Below the pieces are notes generated by a model. The model was given only the letters and a program-made list of their open reading frames with translations, made no database searches and was not told the origin of the DNA. A DNA stretch of 64,000 nt from Tropicibacter alexandrii (GTDB taxonomy: Bacteria; Pseudomonadota; Alphaproteobacteria; Rhodobacterales; Rhodobacteraceae): the NCBI RefSeq assembly GCF_003667315.2, contig NZ_RCTZ02000002.1, positions 309,011 through 373,010 on the forward strand. The letters run 5' to 3'. Within the stretch, counting starts at the first letter, position 1; each line of letters begins with the position of its first letter. The translations under genes were made by a program, and so were the position numbers. Below are positions 55,469-64,000 of this stretch, piece by piece.

Positions 55469-55924
55469 ATGTCCAGGAAATTCATCACCGGCGTTCTTGC
55501 CATCGCATCGCTTGTCACCGTTATGGCCGCCGCCCCCGTGCGCGCCGACAATGACGACCTCAAGCGCTTCATCGGCACTGCGGCCACGCTTTACCTTTTG
55601 CAGCAGGCGCTGGAGGGCAATGGCGGCCGGGTGACCTACCAGCAGCCGCGCGGGCATGGTTATGGCGGCAATCACGGTGGCCAGTGGCATGGCAACGGTC
55701 ATGGGCAGAAGAAGACCCTGCCCAGCACCTGCGCCCGCACGGTCTGGGGGCAGAACAACCGCAAGCGGACGGTGATGACCAACGCCTGCCTGAACAAGAA
55801 CAACGTTGCGGTCAAGCGCCTGCCCAACATGTGTGAACAGCGGTTCTGGCTGAATGGCAAGGTGCGCGGCGGGTTCGGCGTCGACTGCCTGCGTGGCAAT
55901 GGCTGGCGCGTCGCCCATCGCTGA
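55469..55924 (+). CDS. Small secreted Gly/His-rich, Cys-containing protein
   Basis: A 151-residue protein with a Sec signal peptide (about residues 1-26, ending APVRAD). It has a helical segment (DDLKRFIGTAATLYLLQQALEG), then a Gly/His-rich linker (GHGYGGNHGGQWHGNGHGQ), and a C-terminal domain of about 65 residues with four cysteines (TCARTVWGQN, TNACLNKNN, NMCEQRFW, GVDCLRG) that looks like a small disulfide-stabilised fold. The family is unknown to me, but similar proteins occur in Rhodobacteraceae. It is transcribed alone and closed by a strong bidirectional terminator. Confidence 0.75.
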   Translation: MSRKFITGVLAIASLVTVMAAAPVRADNDDLKRFIGTAATLYLLQQALEGNGGRVTYQQPRGHGYGGNHGGQWHGNGHGQKKTLPSTCARTVWGQNNRKRTVMTNACLNKNNVAVKRLPNMCEQRFWLNGKVRGGFGVDCLRGNGWRVAHR

Positions 55925-55991
55925 CCCGGAGCATCGAGCAGACCTCGGGTCCACCGGGGCATGTCGGCGGGCTTCCCCAGCCGCCGATACG

Positions 55992-56019
55992 AAAGGGGCC
56001 CCATTTCGGGGCCCCTTTT
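55992..56019. terminator. Bidirectional terminator
   Basis: AAAGGGGCCCC, five bases, GGGGCCCCTTTT: an 11-bp stem with T- or A-runs on both sides, between the convergent small secreted protein gene and the urate permease operon. Confidence 0.85.
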
Positions 56020-56023
56020 GGGG

Positions 56024-57400
56024 TCAGTCGAGGTCCTGCGGCAGGATCAGGTTCAGCAGGATCGAGATCGCCGCCGCAGGCAGCAGGCCCGAGGTCAGCA
56101 GGATCTGCGCGGTCGAGCCGAGATGCTGCAGCGCGCCCGGCTCCAGTTGCAGGCCAAGGCCCACGGACAGGGAAATCGCGAAGATCACCATGTTGCGGCG
56201 CGACCAGTTCACCTCGGACAGCATGTTGACGCCAGCGGCGGCGACCATGCCGAACATGACGATCACGCCGCCGCCCAGCACGTTGATCGGGACGGTGCGG
56301 ATCACCGCGCCGACCATGGGGATCAGCCCGCATATGATCAGGAAGACCGCGCCGATGGTCACGACATGGCGGCTCATGACGCCGGTCATCGAGATCAGGC
56401 CGACATTCTGGCTGAAGGACGTGTTCGGCAGCCCGCCAAAGATGCCCGCGATGGCGGTGCCCAGACCGTCCGCATAGGTCGCGCCCGCGATTTCCTTGTC
56501 CGTTGCTTCGCGTCCTGCGCCGCCCTTGCAGATGCCGGACGTGTCGCCCACGGTCTCGATGGCCGAGACAATCGCCATGAAGCACATGCCGATCACTATG
56601 GCGGCGTTGAACTCGAACCCCCAGCGGAAGGGCATCGGCACCTCGAACAGCGCGGCGCGGCCCACATTGGCAAAGCTGACTTGCCCCATCAGCAGCGCCA
56701 CCACATAGCCCGCGACGATGCCCACAAGCACGGCGGCCACGGCCATGAAGCCCTTGGTGAAGAACTTCAGCGCCAGCGTCACGACGATCACCACCAGCGC
56801 CGGGAACCACATGGCGAGCGAGCCATATTCCGGCTTGCCGATCAGCGGCACGCCGCCCGCAGCATATTGGATGCCGACGCGGATCAGTGCGAGGCCGATC
56901 ATCAGCACGATCAGGCCCGTCACCAGCGGCGGCAGGGCAAAGCGGATCTTGCCGATCACCGTGCCCAGCAGGAAGTGGAAAACGCCGCCGATCATGATCC
57001 CGGTCATCAGCCCGGCCATGCCCTCGACGCCTTGCCCGGCCACGGCGGGGATCATGACGGGGATGAAGGCGAATGAGGTGCCCTGAACGATGGGCAGGCG
57101 CGCGCCGACCGGTCCCATTCCGAGGGTCTGGAACAGCGTGGCGATGCCCGCGAACAGCATCGACATCTGGATCATGTAGGTCATGTCCGGGAAGCCCTGC
57201 GCGCCCGCGTCAGAGCCAAAACCGAACCCGGCCGCGCCCGCGATGATGATCGCAGGCGTCACGTTGGCCACGAACATGGCCAGCACGTGCTGGATGCCCA
57301 GCGGCACCGCCTGCGCCAGTGGCGGCGTATAGTCCGGGTCGCGCAGTTGCTCGGGCGTGCCGAGGCGACTGGCCCGCGGCATATGGGTTGCGTCTGTCAT
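56024..57400 (-). CDS. NCS2-family urate/xanthine permease
   Basis: A 458-residue membrane protein with about 12-14 helices and NCS2 (nucleobase:cation symporter 2) motifs: IVQGTSFAFIPVM in an early helix, SAIETVGDTSGICKGGAGR, and the family signature PNTSFSQNVGLISMTGV. These residues are typical of the UapA/UacT/PucJ urate or xanthine type rather than the uracil type. ATG 57400 follows GGAGGACACCA. It is the last gene of the minus-strand operon with the allantoin genes, so uric acid uptake is likely. The longer frame upstream overlaps allA. Confidence 0.92.
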   Translation of the reverse strand: MTDATHMPRASRLGTPEQLRDPDYTPPLAQAVPLGIQHVLAMFVANVTPAIIIAGAAGFGFGSDAGAQGFPDMTYMIQMSMLFAGIATLFQTLGMGPVGARLPIVQGTSFAFIPVMIPAVAGQGVEGMAGLMTGIMIGGVFHFLLGTVIGKIRFALPPLVTGLIVLMIGLALIRVGIQYAAGGVPLIGKPEYGSLAMWFPALVVIVVTLALKFFTKGFMAVAAVLVGIVAGYVVALLMGQVSFANVGRAALFEVPMPFRWGFEFNAAIVIGMCFMAIVSAIETVGDTSGICKGGAGREATDKEIAGATYADGLGTAIAGIFGGLPNTSFSQNVGLISMTGVMSRHVVTIGAVFLIICGLIPMVGAVIRTVPINVLGGGVIVMFGMVAAAGVNMLSEVNWSRRNMVIFAISLSVGLGLQLEPGALQHLGSTAQILLTSGLLPAAAISILLNLILPQDLD

Positions 57401-57459
57401 TGGTGTCCTCCCTGAGTACCGTACCGGGGCGGCCTTCTGACGGACCGCTCCGGGTGCGC

Positions 57460-57939
57460 CTACGGCGCAGTGATGAGCACGGCCTCCTCCAACCAGTGCT
57501 CTTCGAGATTCGCGGTGTCGCCGATCCGGTCGACAACGGCGAAAAGGCCGGGGCCGTGCAGCGGGGTCAGAACCCCGTGCCACGTGCCCCGGTGAAAGTT
57601 GATGCCCTGACCGGGCGCGGCGATGAACGCATGGATCGGGCCGGGCGTGTCGCCGGGCTCCGCCACGATCACCAGCCACGGGTTCTGGTGCATGGGCAGG
57701 AAGGCCTGAGAGCCGTCGGGATGCCGTTCCACCAGTTCCAGACGATAGGGCAGGGCGCGCGGTTCGGCGTTGAACAGGCTGATCCCGGCACGACCCTCGG
57801 GGCCGAAATCAAGCGCCGCGCGGTCGTGATACCGCCCGCACAGGCCCTGATTGATGATCTTGTCCGGCTCGCCCGCAACGTCGAGCACATCCCCGAAGGG
57901 CGCAAAGGCCCGCGCGGTCAAAGGCTGCGCGGTGATCAC
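57460..57939 (-). CDS. allA: Ureidoglycolate lyase
   Basis: A 159-residue protein of the ureidoglycolate lyase (PF04115-like) family: AFAPFGDVLD near the start, QGLCGRYHDRAALDFG, ISLFNAEPRALPY, LVERHPDGSQAFLP, and GINFHRGTWHGVLTPL with the conserved histidine. The enzyme splits (S)-ureidoglycolate into glyoxylate and urea. It starts with GTG at 57939, overlapping the previous stop (GTGA). It completes the last step of the ureide pathway encoded here. Confidence 0.93.
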   Translation of the reverse strand: MITAQPLTARAFAPFGDVLDVAGEPDKIINQGLCGRYHDRAALDFGPEGRAGISLFNAEPRALPYRLELVERHPDGSQAFLPMHQNPWLVIVAEPGDTPGPIHAFIAAPGQGINFHRGTWHGVLTPLHGPGLFAVVDRIGDTANLEEHWLEEAVLITAP

Positions 57940-58766
57940 AGCGACAGCCCCACATGGCGGTTGACGTCCTTGTACAGCAGGTAGCGGAAGGGTTCGGACC
58001 CGGTCTGGATGCAGGCCTGCGGGCAAAACGCGCGCAGCCACATGAAATCGCCGGGGCCGACCTCGACCCAGTCTTTGTTCAGCAGGTATTTCGCCGTGCC
58101 TTGCAGCACGTATAGCCCGTGCTCCATGACGTGGGTTTCGGCAAAGGGGATCTGCCCGCCCGGCAGGAAGGTCACGATATTGCCGTGGCAATCGTGGCGC
58201 AGATCGTTCGGATCGGCAAAGCGCGTTGTCCCCCACGTCTCCGATCCCGGCATCCAGTTGATCGGCTGGCTTTCGTCCGTCGTGATGATCGGATCGGGCT
58301 TTTCGATGCCGGGGGCCGGTTCCCAGCGCTTGCGAATCCAGTGGAATTGCAGGGCCGTGTCGCCGGGATTGGTGATCTGCCAGTCGCTGCCCGCCGGGAT
58401 CGAGGCATAGCCTCCGGTCTCCATGTCATAGGCCGTGCCGTTCAGGGTCAGCCGGGCCTGACCGTTTGCAATCAGGATAATCGCTTGTGCATCAGCATCG
58501 GGTTCGGGGGTGTCCGAGCCACCGCCCGGTGCGACTTCGACCGCGTATTGCGCGAAGGTCTCGGCAAAGCCGGTCAAGGGCCGGGCGATGATCCACGCGT
58601 GGGTCCCCTGCCAACCGGGCAGGAGCGAGGTCACGATGTCCCGCATCGTCTTGGCGGGCAGCACGGCGTAGGCCTCGGTGAAGATCGCGGTGCCTTCGGG
58701 GCTGTCATCCATCGGCGGCAGGCCACCGGGGGGGAAGGCATAGGTGCGGGAGCCGATATCGGTCAT
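57936..58766 (-). CDS. allE: (S)-ureidoglycine aminohydrolase, bicupin
   Basis: A 276-residue bicupin of the UGHY (YlbA/AllE) family. The N-terminal cupin is about residues 60-130, the C-terminal cupin about 180-265 with the manganese-binding pattern IPFAETHVMEHGLYVL and a later FMWLRAFCPQACIQTG. It converts (S)-ureidoglycine to ureidoglycolate and ammonia. It lies between the allantoinase fusion gene and allA, overlapping the first by four bases (ATGA) and the second by four. Its function fits the operon exactly. Confidence 0.92.
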   Translation of the reverse strand: MTDIGSRTYAFPPGGLPPMDDSPEGTAIFTEAYAVLPAKTMRDIVTSLLPGWQGTHAWIIARPLTGFAETFAQYAVEVAPGGGSDTPEPDADAQAIILIANGQARLTLNGTAYDMETGGYASIPAGSDWQITNPGDTALQFHWIRKRWEPAPGIEKPDPIITTDESQPINWMPGSETWGTTRFADPNDLRHDCHGNIVTFLPGGQIPFAETHVMEHGLYVLQGTAKYLLNKDWVEVGPGDFMWLRAFCPQACIQTGSEPFRYLLYKDVNRHVGLSL

Positions 58767-60175
58767 AGGATTGCCTCCAGCCGCAGGCGCGCGATGCGTT
58801 CGACTTGGCGGCAGGCCTCGGCGAACTCGGTCTCGGTGTCGTTGGCGACGCGGCGTTCAAAGGCGGCAAGGATGCCCGCCTTGTCATGGTCGCGCACCGC
58901 GATGATGAAGGGAAAGCCGTGCTTGGCCGTGTAGGCGTCGTTCAACTCGGTGAACCGCGCGCGTTCGGCATCGGTCAGCGCGTCGAGACCGGCGCTGGCT
59001 TGCTCCGAGGTGGACTCGGCGGTCAGGCGTTTGGCGGCGGCGAGTTTTCCGGCAAGGTCGGGGTGGGCGTTCAGAACGCCAAGGCGTTCGTCGGCGCTAG
59101 CGCTGCGGAAGACCCGGGCCAGCGCATTGGCCAGACCGGCGGCGCAATCGTGGCTCGGCCCCAGTTCCAACCCCCATGCGCGCTCGGCGATCCAAGGCGA
59201 GTGTTCATAGATGCCGCCATAGGCCGCCACGAACGCATCCTGCGCCATCTGCGAGGGGCGGGGCGCGTCCACCGGCGGATGGACCCGCGCCCAATGCTCG
59301 GCGATTTGCAGGCGGGTCGGGGTCCAGACGCCGTCGAAGCCCGCGATATAGTCGAGAAAGCGTTTCAGCCCGGCGATCTTGCCCGGGCGGCCGATCAGGC
59401 GGCAATGCAAGCCGATGCTCATCATCGCGGCAGAGCCCGCTTCGCCCTCGGCATAGAGCGTGTCGAAAGCGTCCTTGAGATACTGGTAGAAATCCTCTCC
59501 CGTCACCCAGCCCGGCGCCCCGGCAAAGCGCATGTCGTTGGCTTCCAACGTGTAGGGGATGACCAACTGGTCGCGGTCGCCGACGCGCAGCCAATAGGGC
59601 AGGTCGTCGTCATAAGTGTCCGAGATGTAGTCGAGCTGCCCGGTCTCGGCGGTCAGGGCGACGGTGTTCATCGAACAGCGCCCCGTATACCAGCCGCGCG
59701 GGGGCTCGCCCACGACCTCGGTGTGCAGCCGGATCGCCTCGGCGATCTGGGCGCGCTCCTCGTCCTCGGGCATGTCCTTGTGCTCGACCCATTTCAGCCC
59801 GTGGGAGGCGATCTCCCACCCGGCGTCCTTCATGGCCTCGACCTGAACGGGCGAGCGCGCAAGGGCCGTGGCCACGCCGTAGATCGTCACAGGGACATTC
59901 GCGCCTGTAAAGAGGCGGTGCAGCCGCCAGAACCCGGCCCGCGCGCCGTATTCATAGATCGATTCCATGTTCCAGTGGCGCTGGCCCGGCCAAGGCTGCG
60001 CGCCGGGAATGTCGGAGAGGAACGCCTCGGACCCGGCATCGCCGTGCAGCAGGCAGTTCTCGCCACCTTCCTCGTAGTTCAGAACGAACTGGACGGCGAC
60101 CTTGGCGTCGTTCGGCCATTGCGGATCGGGGCGGTCGGGGCCGTGGCCCAGCATGTTGCGGGGATATCTGTTCAT
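58763..60175 (-). CDS. puuE-uraD: Fused allantoinase (PuuE) and OHCU decarboxylase (UraD)
   Basis: A 470-residue two-enzyme chain. Residues about 1-300 are a polysaccharide-deacetylase-fold allantoinase of the PuuE type (NMESIYEYGARAGFWRLHRL, EIASHGLKWVEHKDMP, GWYTGRCSMNTVAL, MSIGLHCRLIGRPGK). Residues about 310-470 are an OHCU decarboxylase (AYGGIYEHSPWIAERAWG with the catalytic His, LNAHPDLAGKLAAAKRLTAES, LNDAYTAKHGFPFIIAVRD). The order in the protein runs opposite to the order of the reactions (decarboxylase makes allantoin, then allantoinase opens it). ATG 60175 follows GAAGG; a GTG at 60187 is less likely. Together with uraH it turns hydroxyisourate into allantoate. Confidence 0.93.
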   Translation of the reverse strand: MNRYPRNMLGHGPDRPDPQWPNDAKVAVQFVLNYEEGGENCLLHGDAGSEAFLSDIPGAQPWPGQRHWNMESIYEYGARAGFWRLHRLFTGANVPVTIYGVATALARSPVQVEAMKDAGWEIASHGLKWVEHKDMPEDEERAQIAEAIRLHTEVVGEPPRGWYTGRCSMNTVALTAETGQLDYISDTYDDDLPYWLRVGDRDQLVIPYTLEANDMRFAGAPGWVTGEDFYQYLKDAFDTLYAEGEAGSAAMMSIGLHCRLIGRPGKIAGLKRFLDYIAGFDGVWTPTRLQIAEHWARVHPPVDAPRPSQMAQDAFVAAYGGIYEHSPWIAERAWGLELGPSHDCAAGLANALARVFRSASADERLGVLNAHPDLAGKLAAAKRLTAESTSEQASAGLDALTDAERARFTELNDAYTAKHGFPFIIAVRDHDKAGILAAFERRVANDTETEFAEACRQVERIARLRLEAIL

Positions 60176-60316
60176 GGCTACCTTCACGTTGCGCGTGGCC
60201 AGTCTATGCGCGCTTGCCCCGAAAGATTTTCAAAAATTTCCCGAAGGACTTGTGCGCACGATCCGGGGCAGAGTTGCGCCGGAAACGACAGGCATTGCTG
60301 AAACAGGAGGCGCCTC

Positions 60317-60676
60317 ATGGCTGACGGCTATCTGACAACCCATGTTCTGGACACCGCGCGGGGCTGCCCGGCCGAGGGTATCAAGATCGCGCTGTATCAT
60401 GTCTCGGGCACGTCCCGCGAGAAGATAGCCGAGTCGGTGACCAATGCGGACGGACGCACGGATGCGCCGATCCTGCCCCGCGAAACGTTCAAGACCGGCA
60501 GCTACGAGCTGATCTTCTTTGCCGGGGAGTACCTGCGCGCAACCGGTCAGGCGGGCGAGGACCCGCTGTTTCTGGACGAGGTGCCGATCCGCTTCGGGAT
60601 GAACGATGCCGAGGCGCATTACCACGTGCCGCTCTTGCTGTCGCCCTATGGCTATTCGACCTATCGCGGCAGCTGA
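60317..60676 (+). CDS. uraH: 5-hydroxyisourate hydrolase
   Basis: A 119-residue transthyretin-like hydrolase. Family hallmarks are all present: [16 protein letters not shown] at the N-terminus (with the catalytic His), a central [29 protein letters not shown] at the C-terminus. It hydrolyses the product of urate oxidation to OHCU. It is transcribed divergently from the operon of the other urate genes; the 141-bp gap must hold both promoters. AGGAGG precedes the ATG by a suitable distance. Confidence 0.96.
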   Translation: MADGYLTTHVLDTARGCPAEGIKIALYHVSGTSREKIAESVTNADGRTDAPILPRETFKTGSYELIFFAGEYLRATGQAGEDPLFLDEVPIRFGMNDAEAHYHVPLLLSPYGYSTYRGS

Positions 60677-60715
60677 TTATGCAGAAAATCCGGAAAATTT
60701 CAGGCGTGACCTGAA

Positions 60716-60741
60716 GTAGGATGGGTGATCACCCATCCTAC
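60716..60741. repeat. Perfect 26-bp palindrome between uraH and smpB
   Basis: The left arm is GTAGGATGGGTGA (60716-60728) and the right arm is its exact reverse complement, with no loop. It is not followed by a T-run. It recalls REP-like palindromes that occur many times in some proteobacterial genomes. It could also stop transcription from uraH. Confidence 0.7.
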
Positions 60742-60791
60742 CTTGTCTCGCACCAGTGGACAGCGGCGCGCGCGACCATTATCTGCTGTCC

Positions 60792-61265
60792 ATGGCCAAG
60801 AAACCGAAGACAGACCCGAACTACAAGGTGATCGCCGAAAACCGGCGTGCCCGCTATGACTATGCCATCGACAGCGACCTCGAGGTCGGCATCGTCCTGA
60901 CCGGGTCCGAGGTGAAATCCCTCCGCAAGACCTCGGCGAACATCGCCGAAAGCTATGCCGAGGTGAAGGAGGGCGAGCTTTGGCTCGTGAACTCCTACAT
61001 CGCGCCCTATGAACAGGCCATGTTCCCGCACGAGGAACGCCGCCGCCGCAAACTGCTGGCGAACAAGCGCGAACTGGCCCGCATGTGGAACGAGACCCAG
61101 CGCAAGGGCATGACCCTTGTCCCGCTGGTGCTGTATTTCAACCACAAGGGCATCGCCAAGCTCAAGATCGGCATCGCCAAGGGCAAGAAGAACATCGACA
61201 AGCGCGAGACCGAGGCGAAGCGCGACTGGGGCCGCCAGAAAGCCCGCCTGCTGAAGCAAAACTGA
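60792..61265 (+). CDS. smpB: SsrA-binding protein
   Basis: A 157-residue SmpB, which binds tmRNA to rescue stalled ribosomes. Typical order: [22 protein letters not shown], a middle with YIAPYEQAM, then [35 protein letters not shown] cut here to [14 protein letters not shown], and the basic C-terminal tail that enters the ribosome. The ATG at 60792 matches the usual start ([18 protein letters not shown]); the 12-codon upstream extension has no support. tmRNA itself is not in this window. Confidence 0.97.
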   Translation: MAKKPKTDPNYKVIAENRRARYDYAIDSDLEVGIVLTGSEVKSLRKTSANIAESYAEVKEGELWLVNSYIAPYEQAMFPHEERRRRKLLANKRELARMWNETQRKGMTLVPLVLYFNHKGIAKLKIGIAKGKKNIDKRETEAKRDWGRQKARLLKQN

Positions 61266-61455
61266 CCGCAAGCCAGCTTGCCCCGGACGGGTGCTGCATC
61301 GATCTGTCCGGCGAAATGCAATCGCTGATATGGCGAAGGGCGCACCCGTCGGTCTCTATCACGACACGCCGGGATACGCCGCGCCCTCCCTGTCGTGCTT
61401 GCATGCTGGCCCCTTGGCGGCTAAGGACGAAAGCGTTTTCACAGGTGGGGGCGAC

Positions 61456-62313
61456 ATGGCTCTGGACGACCCGAAAGTGCTGGTCTCGACCGAATGGCTG
61501 GCCAAACATCTCAAGGACCCGGATCTGAGGATCCTCGATGGCAGCTGGTATCTGCCGCAGATGGGGCGCGACGCGAAGGCCGAATATGATGCGGCCCATA
61601 TCCCCGGCGCGCGCTTCTTCGACATCGACGACATCAGCGACAACCGCTCCGAGCTGCCGCATATGGCGCCGCCGGTCGAGAAGTTCATGTCGCGCCTGCG
61701 CGCCATGGGCGTCGGTGACGGCCATCAGGTCGTGGTCTATGACGGGGCAGGGGTCTTTTCCGCCGCCCGCGTGTGGTGGCTGTTCAAGCTGATGGGGCAG
61801 GACAATGTCGCCGTGCTGGATGGCGGCCTGCCCAAATGGCAGTTCGAGGGGCGCGAGATCGAGGATCTGCCCCCGGTGATCCGCGACCGCCACATGACCG
61901 TCCGCCGTCAGGCGCATCTGGTCAGGGATGTGACGCAGGTCTCGGCCGCCGCGAAGCTGAAGGATCACGAGATCCTCGATGCCCGCCCGGCAGCGCGTTT
62001 CGCCGGCGAACAGCCGGAACCTCGCGAGGGGCTGCGCGCCGGACACATCCCCGGATCGAAGAACGTCCCCTTCACCACGCTTCTGACCGAAGACGGCACG
62101 ATGAAGTCCCCCGACGACCTGCGCGCCACCTTTGCCGCCGCCGGGGTCGACCTGACAAAGCCCGCCATCACCACCTGCGGCTCTGGCGTGACCGCCGCCG
62201 TGATCAGCCTTGCGCTGAGCGTGATCGGCAAGACCGACCATTCCCTTTATGACGGGTCCTGGGCCGAATGGGGCGCTTTCCCCACCCTTCCCGTCGCCAC
62301 CGGAGAGAACTGA
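61456..62313 (+). CDS. sseA: 3-mercaptopyruvate sulfurtransferase
   Basis: A 285-residue protein with two rhodanese domains. The C-terminal one has the active-site loop CGSGVTA (Cys near residue 240), the form typical of 3-mercaptopyruvate sulfurtransferase rather than thiosulfate sulfurtransferase. The N-terminal domain (VSTEWLAKHLKDPDLRILDG, AHIPGARFFDIDDIS) is the inactive partner. It moves sulfur from 3-mercaptopyruvate to thiol or cyanide acceptors. The ATG at 61456 starts at the conserved region; the stop overlaps the aminotransferase start (TGATG), so the two are co-expressed. The pair makes sense if the aminotransferase yields mercaptopyruvate from cysteine. Confidence 0.93.
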   Translation: MALDDPKVLVSTEWLAKHLKDPDLRILDGSWYLPQMGRDAKAEYDAAHIPGARFFDIDDISDNRSELPHMAPPVEKFMSRLRAMGVGDGHQVVVYDGAGVFSAARVWWLFKLMGQDNVAVLDGGLPKWQFEGREIEDLPPVIRDRHMTVRRQAHLVRDVTQVSAAAKLKDHEILDARPAARFAGEQPEPREGLRAGHIPGSKNVPFTTLLTEDGTMKSPDDLRATFAAAGVDLTKPAITTCGSGVTAAVISLALSVIGKTDHSLYDGSWAEWGAFPTLPVATGEN

Positions 62314-63497
62314 TGTTCGAGAACCTCAAGGAACAACCCGCGGACAAGATCCTGCAGCTGATGCAGATGTACAAGGACGACCCGCGCGAGACAAAGATCG
62401 ACCTCGGCGTCGGCGTCTACAAGGACGCAAGCGGCAATACCCCGATCATGCGCGCCATCAAGGCGGCGGAAAAGCAGCTGTGGGAGCAGGAACAGACCAA
62501 GGCCTATACCGGCCTCGCCGGTGATCCGGCCTATGGCGACGCGATGATCCAGCTGGTGCTGGGGGATGCGGTTGCCCGCGAAAACGTGGCGGCGGCGGCG
62601 ACGCCGGGTGGCACCGGGGCTGTCCGTCAGGGCTTTGACCTGATCAAGATGGCAAGCCCCGATGCAACGATCTGGGTGTCCGACCCGACTTGGCCGAACC
62701 ACCTGTCGATCCTCAAGCACATGGGGATGACCAAAGTCGACTATCGCTATTTCGACAATGAAACGCGCGGTGTCGATTTCGACGGGATGATGGCGGACCT
62801 GCAAGAGGTGAAGGCTGGCGACGTGGTTCTGGTGCATGGCTGCTGCCACAACCCGACGGGCGCGAACCTGAACATGTCCCAGTGGCGGGAACTGGTCGTC
62901 TTGTTGAACGCCAAGGGCGCGATCCCCATGGTCGACATCGCCTATCAGGGCTTTGGCGACGGGCTGGAGGAAGACGCGCAGGCGGTGCGCCTGATCGCAA
63001 GCGAATGCCCCGAGGTGCTGATCGCTGCGTCTTGCTCGAAGAACTTCGGCATTTACCGCGAGCGCACGGGCCTGCTGATGACGGTCTGCAACGACCCGTC
63101 CAAGCAAAAGCTGAACCAAGGCACGTTGAACTACCTCAACCGCCAGAACTACAGCTTCCCGCCGGATCACGGCGCACGGCTGGTGACCATGGTTCTGACC
63201 GACGACGCCCTGCGCGCCGACTGGAGAGCCGAGTTGGAAGAGGTCCGCCTGTCGATGCTGGGCCTGCGCGAGCAGCTGGCCAGCGAATTGCAGCGGCTGT
63301 CGGGCTCGGACCGCTTTGGCTTCATCGCGCAGCACCGGGGCATGTTCTCGCGTCTGGGGACTACGCCGGAACTGGTGGCCAAGCTGCGCGAGGATCACGG
63401 CATCTATATGGTCGGCGACTCGCGCCTGAATATCGCGGGCCTGAACAAGACGACGGTGCCGATTCTGGCCAAGGCGATCGTCGATGTCGGCATCTGA
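62313..63497 (+). CDS. tyrB: Aromatic/aspartate aminotransferase, class I
   Basis: A 394-residue PLP enzyme of the aspartate/aromatic aminotransferase Ia group: LGVGVYKDASGNTPIM at the N-terminus, HGCCHNPTGANL, VDIAYQGFGDGLEED, and the PLP lysine in SCSKNFGIYRERTG (about residue 244), with the C-terminal MVGDSRLNIAGL arginine motif. It may act on aromatic amino acids, aspartate or cysteine; translational coupling to sseA suggests cysteine-sulfur metabolism is one role. Start by TGATG overlap. A terminator follows. Confidence 0.93.
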   Translation: MFENLKEQPADKILQLMQMYKDDPRETKIDLGVGVYKDASGNTPIMRAIKAAEKQLWEQEQTKAYTGLAGDPAYGDAMIQLVLGDAVARENVAAAATPGGTGAVRQGFDLIKMASPDATIWVSDPTWPNHLSILKHMGMTKVDYRYFDNETRGVDFDGMMADLQEVKAGDVVLVHGCCHNPTGANLNMSQWRELVVLLNAKGAIPMVDIAYQGFGDGLEEDAQAVRLIASECPEVLIAASCSKNFGIYRERTGLLMTVCNDPSKQKLNQGTLNYLNRQNYSFPPDHGARLVTMVLTDDALRADWRAELEEVRLSMLGLREQLASELQRLSGSDRFGFIAQHRGMFSRLGTTPELVAKLREDHGIYMVGDSRLNIAGLNKTTVPILAKAIVDVGI

Positions 63498-63523
63498 GGC
63501 GACTCGATTTGCGTCAATCGTGG

Positions 63524-63551
63524 AAAAGCGGGCCTTCGGGTCCGCTTTTTT
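63524..63551 (+). terminator. Rho-independent terminator after tyrB
   Basis: AAAAGCGGGCC, TTCG, GGTCCGCTTTTTT: an 11-bp stem with one G-U pair, a TTCG-like loop and a six-T run, 27 bp after the stop codon. Confidence 0.9.
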
Positions 63552-64000
63552 GTTGGTCCGGGGCGGGATCGTCCGACTCGTTTGCGTGAATCGCCGGGAC
63601 GAGTCGGGTAATTTGCAGAGCGGCTTGGGGATAAGTCTGTGGGTATCGGTGGGTGACGCAGGGTCCACTCGCCGCAATGCAGCGTTAGCGCCGGTAGTGC
63701 CCGCAAGAGGCGAGCGCCTTCTTGGCGGAAAGACACGGGATGCGGGGAAAATATGCATTTGTTTTCAGAGACTTGCGAGAAACATGACGAATTTGCGAAT
63801 TTCTACCAAAAAACTGCTTGCGGGTTTTGTTTGGTATACGTAAAAGCCCCCTCACCGGCGGCGCTGACGACACAGACGGCGCGGCGGGGAGCGGAACGGA
63901 CCGGATGAGGCGCCATGGTGGCGGCACTGAGGGGAAGGGAAGCAGACATTAGAGGCATGTATCAGGCGGGCGCGCCGTAAAGTTTAGGGCGCTTCGGTCT
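63552..64000. other. Right-end region without a convincing gene
   Basis: About 450 bp with no long frame of coding character. An AT-richer part (63770-63845) holds a TATACG hexamer (63835-63840) and a 19-codon frame. I see no RNA gene or terminator here. It is probably the promoter region of a gene beyond the edge. Confidence 0.4.

Noticed and set aside
63784..63843. 19-codon frame MTNLRISTKKLLAGFVWYT, like the start of a chemotaxis receptor
   Set aside because: It stops after 19 codons and nothing like a receptor follows in any frame; the likeness is too short to trust.

Overview
The window reads as a chromosomal segment of a marine-type alphaproteobacterium, most likely Rhodobacteraceae (Roseobacter group). 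The basis is high GC with strong GC3 bias, dense TGATG/ATGA-coupled operons, a cyanide-insensitive-type CydAB oxidase, a DmdA-like/SBP56 methylated-sulfur gene set, Tat/Sec-dependent ABC uptake systems and an alphaproteobacterial urate-degradation operon. I saw no tRNA, rRNA, CRISPR array, insertion sequence or prophage integrase. Family names come from reading the proteins, not from database searches.

Layout. 1-3131: minus-strand operon of a GbsR/MarR-type regulator and cytochrome bd-type oxidase cydAB. 3252-4733: OxyR-like regulator divergent from a YdcH-like small protein, with an OxyR half-site between them. 4794-9703: RpiR-type regulator divergent from an MTHFS-like protein plus an ABC importer (binding protein, ATPase, double-length permease that ends at a suspicious amber codon). 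9865-10845: APH-like kinase. 11147-21187: a 3346-residue RTX/VCBS/cadherin-like surface or secreted protein. 21300-27537: copper island (cueR, copA, copZ-like, a His/Met-rich periplasmic protein, a Crp/Fnr regulator, a DUF305 membrane protein, a glutaredoxin-MauE fusion). 27595-32471: LacI regulator with twin operators divergent from an arylsulfotransferase-like protein and an Ssu/Tau-type ABC importer. 32731-33921: M20 amidohydrolase. 34113-40332: DmdA-like protein, OsmC, crotonase, acyl-CoA synthetase, SBP56/methanethiol-oxidase-like protein and a membrane protein. 40403-54329: five-gene operon of very large uncharacterised proteins. 54326-55924: membrane-anchored winged-helix protein and two small secreted proteins. 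56024-60676: urate/allantoin catabolism. 60792-63497: smpB, sseA and an aromatic aminotransferase.

The most interesting part is 40403-54329. Five tightly coupled genes encode proteins of 694, 1143, 893, 1469 and 438 residues, without signal peptides or membrane segments that I can see. The first carries two DUF1906-like (Rv2525c-type) glycoside-hydrolase-like segments, the second a long beta-rich DUF6603-like region, and the last three belong to no characterised family that I recognise. No known secretion or phage machinery sits beside them. A membrane-tethered winged-helix protein ends convergently on the last gene. I regard this as a candidate undescribed multi-protein system of unknown function.

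Other points worth attention are an OxyR-like protein that lacks the peroxidatic cysteine but sits beside a perfect OxyR half-site, an in-frame amber codon near the end of a permease, back-to-back CueR promoters, a crotonase without either catalytic glutamate, and near-identical repeats in the RTX gene arranged as three tandem pairs.
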